Assembly: GCA_024220525.1 (NCBI GenBank)
Contig: JAMYWO010000059.1
Span: 128,495 to 141,310 of the forward strand
Reading direction: 5' to 3'
Origin: Cochliopodium minus
Taxonomy: Eukaryota > Discosea > Himatismenida > Cochliopodiidae
Length of the DNA stretch: 12,816 nucleotides
Positions 8,664 through 12,816 of this stretch are shown piece after piece. The notes beneath the pieces were generated by a model, which was not told where the DNA came from, did no database searches, and saw nothing but the letters and a program-made list of their open reading frames with translations. Each line of letters opens with the position of its first letter. Within the stretch, counting starts at the first letter, position 1. The translations under genes were made by a program, and so were the position numbers.

Positions 8664-9874
8664 TCATTTGGAACAACAAGACAAAGAACCACTGTTTGGT
8701 TCGTCATCATTTTGCTTATCATCCTTTTTATCTCCGACACGAACAACATCTTTATCATCGTCAATAAATTTATAATTGGCCTCCATTATTTTCTTAACCA
8801 ACAAAGAAGCAGCCTCATTTATTCCAGTGTTGCTTTTAGCGGAGGTTTGGAACCATCCACAAAAGTTGTGTTCTTGGATGTAGTTCTCCATGTCGGAGAT
8901 GATGGGATTGGTTACATCTTTGTTGGCCAAGTCCGATTTGTTTCCAAGAAGAACGACTATAAAGAAAAACAAATATTTTTGAAAAAAAAAAAAGGTTAAA
9001 AATTATTAAAAAAAACAAGAAATTAAAAAATTTTTTAAGGATGAAACAAATATACAGAATTAAAAACTATTTAAAAATTTAAAAATGATCATTTTTTGAC
9101 AGGACAAATCTTTATTTAAACAAATTCAACATTGATAATATATTTCCTTTAAAAAATTAAAAATCTCGTATTTGTTTTGAAAATTTTTTTAATACCAGGT
9201 ATGGGAGAATCGTCTTGGAGTTTAACTTTGTCATCTATGTCCCTTTTCCATTTATGAACTACGTTGAATGTTTCCATCCTGGTTAAGTCGAATACTACAA
9301 ACGCACCAACAGCTTCTTTATAATACACACGGGTAATGTTTCCATATCTAAAACAATTGAATGAAAAAAATTGATAAAAATTCGCTGAAAAAAAAATTAT
9401 AAAATAAAAAATATAAATCTTCAAAATAATAACAACATCTCTTCAGATCTATTTTATTAAAAAAAAGAATGATAATATATGCATAATTGCCAATTAGATC
9501 ATATTATAGACATTCAAGTTTTAAATTAATAAATAATGGCTTTGTTTTTGAAATTTTGTCTTTTAATTACTCACAAAATGAAATTATACCTTTCTTGACC
9601 AGCTATATCCCATAATTGAAGTTTTACATGAGTATTCTTGTCGTAATCCAATTCTTTGAATGAAAAATCAACACCTATTTCAAAAAATATTGGGATACCT
9701 TTTTAATAAAAAAAATTTCAATATTTCTCATCAATACTTACCAATAGTTGCTTTATATTGATAATTGAATTCATTATGTACATATCTTCTAATTATTGAT
9801 GTTTTTCCTGATCCTATTTCTCCAACCACCAATATCTTGAATAATAATTCTAATTTATCATTCTGTTGATTCAT
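8664..9874 (-). CDS. Rab32-family small GTPase, complete
   Basis: Exons 9742-9874, 9590-9674, 9196-9347 and 8664-8956 encode 220 residues ending in TGA. Start is the ATG at 9874 (MNQQNDKLELLFKILVVG). Motifs: P-loop GEIGSGKTS (18-26), switch I Thr43, DIAGQERYGN (67-76), NKSD (129-132), TSAK (161-164), acidic hypervariable tail and SCCSK end for geranylgeranylation. The WDIAGQE and RVYYKEAVGAFVVFDL blocks are typical of Rab32/38, which recruit machinery to lysosome-related compartments. Introns: phase 1 after ATIG (67 nt), phase 2 within the Arg of GQER (242 nt), phase 1 after SPIP (239 nt). This is the only one of the three paralogues with all three introns, so it may show the ancestral layout. 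It is transcribed divergently from the secreted-protein gene at 10237. Confidence 0.95.
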
Positions 9875-10236
9875 TTATAGATGGATCAGCAATTATAATC
9901 TTTTTGCTTGTTAATTTTTTTTTATTGGCGGTTAGTTTATCTTAATTTTTCACCTTTTTTTTTATATTTTTTCACCTAATTAAAATCCCCTATTTTTTGG
10001 AGCTTGTTTTGAGATTGAAGAAATATTCTTTCAAAACAAGTTTATAAATAAAACTTAAATCAAATCTTCTTCAATGGTTTCCTTCTTAAATTTCCTCATT
10101 TTCTTAAAATTAAAACAAAAAAAAATGAAATAAGAATTTCGAAAAAACTAATTTTCTTGAGCTCTTTCAGTTAACTTATAGAAATTATCAAATTTACAAA
10201 AAAAAAAAAAAAAATATTGAAATATAAAAGAAAAAA
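9875..10236. promoter_or_regulatory. Divergent intergenic region between Rab32 gene and secreted-protein gene
   Basis: These 362 bases must hold the promoters of both flanking genes. Visible features are a hairpin at 10003-10040, a pyrimidine-rich patch at about 10060-10105, and a long A-run (10198-10214) just before the plus-strand start codon, a common setting in AT-rich protist genomes. I recognise no defined TATA or initiator element. Two short readings, 10055-10099 minus (14 codons) and 10074-10133 plus (19 codons), are too short to call. Confidence 0.5.
10003..10040. other. Inverted repeat, nested stem-loop
   Basis: Perfect 10-bp arms CTTGTTTTGA (10003-10012) and TCAAAACAAG (10031-10040). 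Inside them AAGAA (10018-10022) and TTCTT (10026-10030) can pair around a 3-nt loop. It lies between the two divergent start codons, so it is more likely regulatory or in a 5' UTR than a terminator. Confidence 0.6.
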
Positions 10237-10921
10237 ATGAAAAATGGAAGTGTATTTCTTTTAATTACTCTCCTATTCACTTGCATTTATGCATATGAAG
10301 ACGTTGATCAGTATGAAAGCCCAATTTTTGAATCCTATAAACTCAAATACCAAGATTTGGAAGAAAATATCTATTCCACTGAATGTTCGGAGATCAAATA
10401 CCAATTGAGCGAAATTAAATCAGACTTATACCAATCAAGAGAAGGATATCCTGAAAATGTATATCTTCGTCAATTATATGAAACAATCCAACAAATACAT
10501 GATCTCAATTGTAAATATTCTGCTCGCCTATTGATATATAGGTAAAAAATGAGGAAATATTAAAATTATTAGCTTATATAATAAAATGTGATTTATAATC
10601 TAAAATTGCCATTTATGTTTTGGTATTATCCTTCTTTATCTTTAAAATTAAAAAATAATGGAGAATAATATAATATTCTTTTCTTTATACTAATTTTACC
10701 TTTTTATAAAAAGAGATTTCTTCAATAATATCAAAGCAAATCATTACTACCTAGAAAGTTTTGAATGTGCTGAATCATTTAATCTAATGGCTGATTTAAC
10801 TGAAGATATTCAAACAATAAGAGAAACAAGAAAAAATATTCAGGATTTGGACTTCCTTTCTGAATTAAAATCAATGATAGGTGAATACATTAGAGATTAT
10901 TGTGAAAATCAAGATTTATGA
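10237..10921 (+). CDS. Small secreted helical protein with duplicated Cys-bounded hairpin
   Basis: Two exons, 10237-10541 and 10714-10921, with an intron beginning GTAAAA and ending AAAAG that splits an Arg codon, give 170 residues ending in TGA. Residues 1-19 form a clear signal peptide (MKNGSVFLLITLLFTCIYA). The mature part has exactly four cysteines at 50, 92, 120 and 165 and no TM helix. Cys50-Cys92 and Cys120-Cys165 bound two similar stretches: each begins with an acidic EC(S/A)E start, runs about 40 charged, heptad-like residues, and ends in a D-(N/Y)-C. Each stretch lies in its own exon. I read this as two alpha-hairpins, each closed by a disulphide, arising by duplication. Spacing is not that of saposins, which have six Cys. 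I do not recognise the family; an extracellular or vacuolar-lumen role is likely. Confidence 0.9.
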
Positions 10922-10939
10922 AGAAAAATTTATTTGTCA

Positions 10940-10945
10940 AATAAA
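10940..10945 (+). promoter_or_regulatory. Possible polyadenylation signal AATAAA
   Basis: AATAAA lies 19 nt after the stop of the secreted-protein gene, in the expected place for a poly(A) signal. In DNA this AT-rich the hexamer arises often by chance. Confidence 0.3.
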
Positions 10946-11059
10946 AAAATTCTTTCAATACAGGTATTTTCTTTTAATTTCGATCAATATTTGAAAATAA
11001 AAAAGATTTATAAAATCATTGATCATTTCTTTTACTTTATAATTTTTGATTTGAATTTC

Positions 11060-11068
11060 AAAAAAAAA
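11060..11068 (-). terminator. Pol III T-run terminator after the tRNA gene
   Basis: On the minus strand at least nine T residues follow directly after the tRNA 3' end, more than enough for RNA polymerase III termination. Confidence 0.8.
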
Positions 11069-11141
11069 AGTTTCTTGTGAGTTTCGATCTCACTACCTTC
11101 CGCGTGTAAAGCGGACGCTCTACCAATTGAGCTAAAGAAAC
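11069..11141 (-). tRNA. tRNA-Val, anticodon UAC
   Basis: Complete cloverleaf on the minus strand: 7-bp acceptor GTTTCTT/AAGAAAC, D-arm GCTC-AATTGGTA-GAGC, anticodon arm TCCGC-TTTACAC-GCGGA with anticodon TAC (reads GUA, Val), a 5-nt variable loop, and T-arm GTGAG-ATCGAAA-CTCAC. All stems are fully paired. A box (TAGCTCAATTGG) and B box (GATCGAAAC) are recognisable. No intron, and CCA is not encoded. The T-loop starts with A54 rather than T54, and the discriminator falls in the T-run (U73), both less common than T54 and A73. The block CTTTACACGCGGAAGG resembles eukaryotic cytosolic tRNA-Val. Confidence 0.95.
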
Positions 11142-11235
11142 TATTTATACTTTATTTTAAAAACACAAAAATAAGACAATATAAGTTATTTCTAATTTTA
11201 TTAATTTAAAAAATTTAAAAATATTTTTAATTGTT

Positions 11236-12816
11236 TCATTTGTTTTGTAATTCAGTATCAACTCTACTTAAAATTTGTCTGAAATTTTTTCGAGATTTCC
11301 AAATTATAAGGGAAGAAACGATAATGATGAGTAATGCTCCTCCAACCGCTCCTACAATAATTCCAATAATTGCTCCTGTTGAAAGTCCTTTTTATGAAAA
11401 GAAAAAAGATATTGAATTAAATTTTGAATAGATGTTTTGAATGATTACCTTTACAATTTGAACCCAAAGTTGATGAAATTGAAACAGAAAGAGTATTTTG
11501 TTGATTATTTATTGTGTTTCCAATTTTGTCACATTTATTGTTTTTGTAAGTTGGTTTCACATTAAATTGATTGTTTGTAAAGTTTAATTGTTGAGTACAA
11601 TTATAATTTATCAATGAAACATTTGTATTTCCTTCTTGTGGTTTTTGATCTAAAATCAAACTTATATTTCCACTCAATATAACACACCCTGAAACATTTA
11701 ATGCAACTATTATATTTTTAATGAATGAATTATTTAATTGAAAATAAAAATTTATCAAAAAGGAATATTACCATTTTTGTTTGAATTATTATTTAAAACA
11801 ATAACAATGGTTGTATTGGATGATTGATTAAAATTTCCTTGAATAGTTATTGTTGATTGATTCAAAGTGAGAGATTCTGTTATTTGCAAATTTCCACCAA
11901 TAACAACAGTTGTTTGATTCAAAGTAGTTGTTTGAGAAATAGTAGTTGTGATATTTGGAGATAAAGGAGTGAAAGAATATCCCCAAACATTATCATTTAG
12001 GTTTAAAACACAACTTATGTTGAAAAGAGATTGATCTACCAATAATCCTTTCATTCCACAATTTTCACAATTCAAAACATTGTACAAACAACTTGGAGAA
12101 GGAAAAATTGTTGTTGGAAAATAAGTCGGAGGAGCAGAAGTCGAAAGGGTATTAGTGGATGGAATGACTGTTGGTGGAATTAAACTAGATGAAGATAAGG
12201 TGGACGGAACCAGAGTAGAAGGGTGGGTTGTTGAAGGAGTAAAAGTAGATGGAGAAAAAGTGGAAGGAACAAAGGTGGAAGGGATTGTTGTCGTAGGGGA
12301 AGTTGTGGATGGAGTGAGGGTGGATGGAATCAAAGTAGAAGGAGTAAAAGTGGAAGGAATGATACATCCACTCGTGCAATTACAACTTCCATGAACATTT
12401 TCTAAAAAATTGAATAAATTCAATAAATTTTAAAAAAATTTTAAAAAAATTTTAAAAAAAATTCAAAAAATAAATGAAGATTTTTTTTTTTTTGCCTATT
12501 GACAATCGATCACCATTCCATATTGAAATATCAAAGGTGTTGACTATGGTGTAGTACAAATTTGAACAAGATAAGCCAATTGGAAAACCACTGATGCAAC
12601 TCCCGTTCCCAACAGGAGGTAGGATCAAAGAGGAGTTTTCAAAATACACATTGTTGATCGAACAATTCCCAAAGATTATTCCAACAGATTCTGTGTTTTG
12701 AATTAAAATAATAAAATTAAAAATTAAAAAATTGTTTTTAAATAAAATAAAAAAATAAAAAATAAAAAATAAAAAATAAAAAATAAAAAATAAAAAATAA
12801 AAAATAAAAAATAAAA
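11236..12816 (-). CDS. GLUG-family type I surface glycoprotein, 5' end outside the window
   Basis: Exons in order: 12496-12690, 11772-12401, 11449-11706, 11236-11387 (TGA). The window starts inside an intron, so the signal peptide and most GLUG repeats lie beyond it. The visible protein begins with a last GLUG-like unit (SVGIIFGNCSINN), then a Cys segment (GNGSCISGFPIGLSC and WNGD), a stalk of degenerate xPST(F/L) pentapeptides between CNCTSGC and CLYNVLNCENCG, a solenoid-like region with NQT/NQS and GN repeats, a second Cys module, a TM helix with GxxxG spacing and a basic tail ending TELQNK. Stalk Ser/Thr should be heavily O-glycosylated and many Asn-x-Ser/Thr sites N-glycosylated. Exon lengths 152, 258 and 195 equal those of the gene at 3837. 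The donor after 12496 is GC, not GT, if the paralogue's boundary is kept; a GT donor six codons earlier (after 12514) keeps the same phase. Confidence 0.85.
12081..12380 (-). repeat. Degenerate coding repeat of PST pentapeptides (stalk)
   Basis: On the coding strand, units of about 15 nt encode variants of IPSTF/TPSTL/VPSTF, with a few deletions of one or two codons. The matching stalk of the paralogue (4690-4960) has the same composition but cannot be aligned unit by unit. Confidence 0.8.
12750..12816. repeat. 7-bp tandem repeat (AAAAAAT)n, cut by the window end
   Basis: T at every seventh base from 12756 to 12812 gives at least nine units, the same unit and strand orientation as at 1847-1916. 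It lies in the intron homologous to 1838-1980. Confidence 0.95.

Noticed and set aside
12155-12394. Plus-strand reading with VEG/VDG repeats
   Set aside because: Same antisense effect opposite the PST stalk of the gene ending at 11236.
1-12816. CRISPR arrays, insertion sequences or transposase genes
   Set aside because: No spaced direct repeats, transposase motifs or terminal inverted repeats were seen; the repeats are simple AT tracts or coding repeats.

Overview
The window is a gene-dense, extremely AT-rich stretch of nuclear DNA from a unicellular eukaryote. This is shown by short AT-rich GT-AG introns (about 48-240 nt) in every protein gene, spliced Rab GTPases, secretory and type I membrane proteins, and a tRNA-Val with internal A and B boxes ending in a T-run. 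Stops are TAA and TGA, as in the standard code. An amoeboid protist (heterolobosean- or amoebozoan-like) is my best guess; the sequence does not fix the taxon. All exon models below were made by hand by matching reading phases across GT...AG (once GC...AG) boundaries.

Layout: (1) 1-601, minus: 5' part of a gene with a SAM-like helical region. (2) 698-3736, minus: a 16-exon gene with a signal peptide and GLUG-type repeats that runs, in phase, into a multi-spanning hydrophobic C-terminal region. (3) 3837-6699, minus: a paralogue whose 3' half is intact (GLUG repeats, Ser/Thr/Pro stalk, Asn/Thr-rich solenoid-like region, one TM helix, short basic tail) and whose 5' half is frameshifted and cut at an N. 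(4) 6700: a single N where two unrelated genes are both broken off, probably a collapsed assembly gap. (5) 6701-9874, minus: three tandem Rab32-family GTPases. The first lacks its 3' end, and the second has lost the switch II catalytic Gln. (6) 9875-10236: divergent intergenic region with a hairpin. (7) 10237-10921, plus: a 170-aa secreted helical protein made of two Cys-bounded hairpins, one per exon. (8) 11069-11141, minus: tRNA-Val(UAC). (9) 11236 to the window end, minus: a third member of the surface-protein family.

How it fits together: two themes dominate. One is a family of modular surface glycoproteins sharing exon lengths and phases. They differ by swapped 3' modules, a fast-evolving stalk, and tracts of near identity that suggest gene conversion. 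The other is a local Rab32 expansion. In other eukaryotes Rab32 proteins act on lysosome-related organelles and phagosomes, so a link to phagocytosis or surface recognition is possible but is only inference from proximity.
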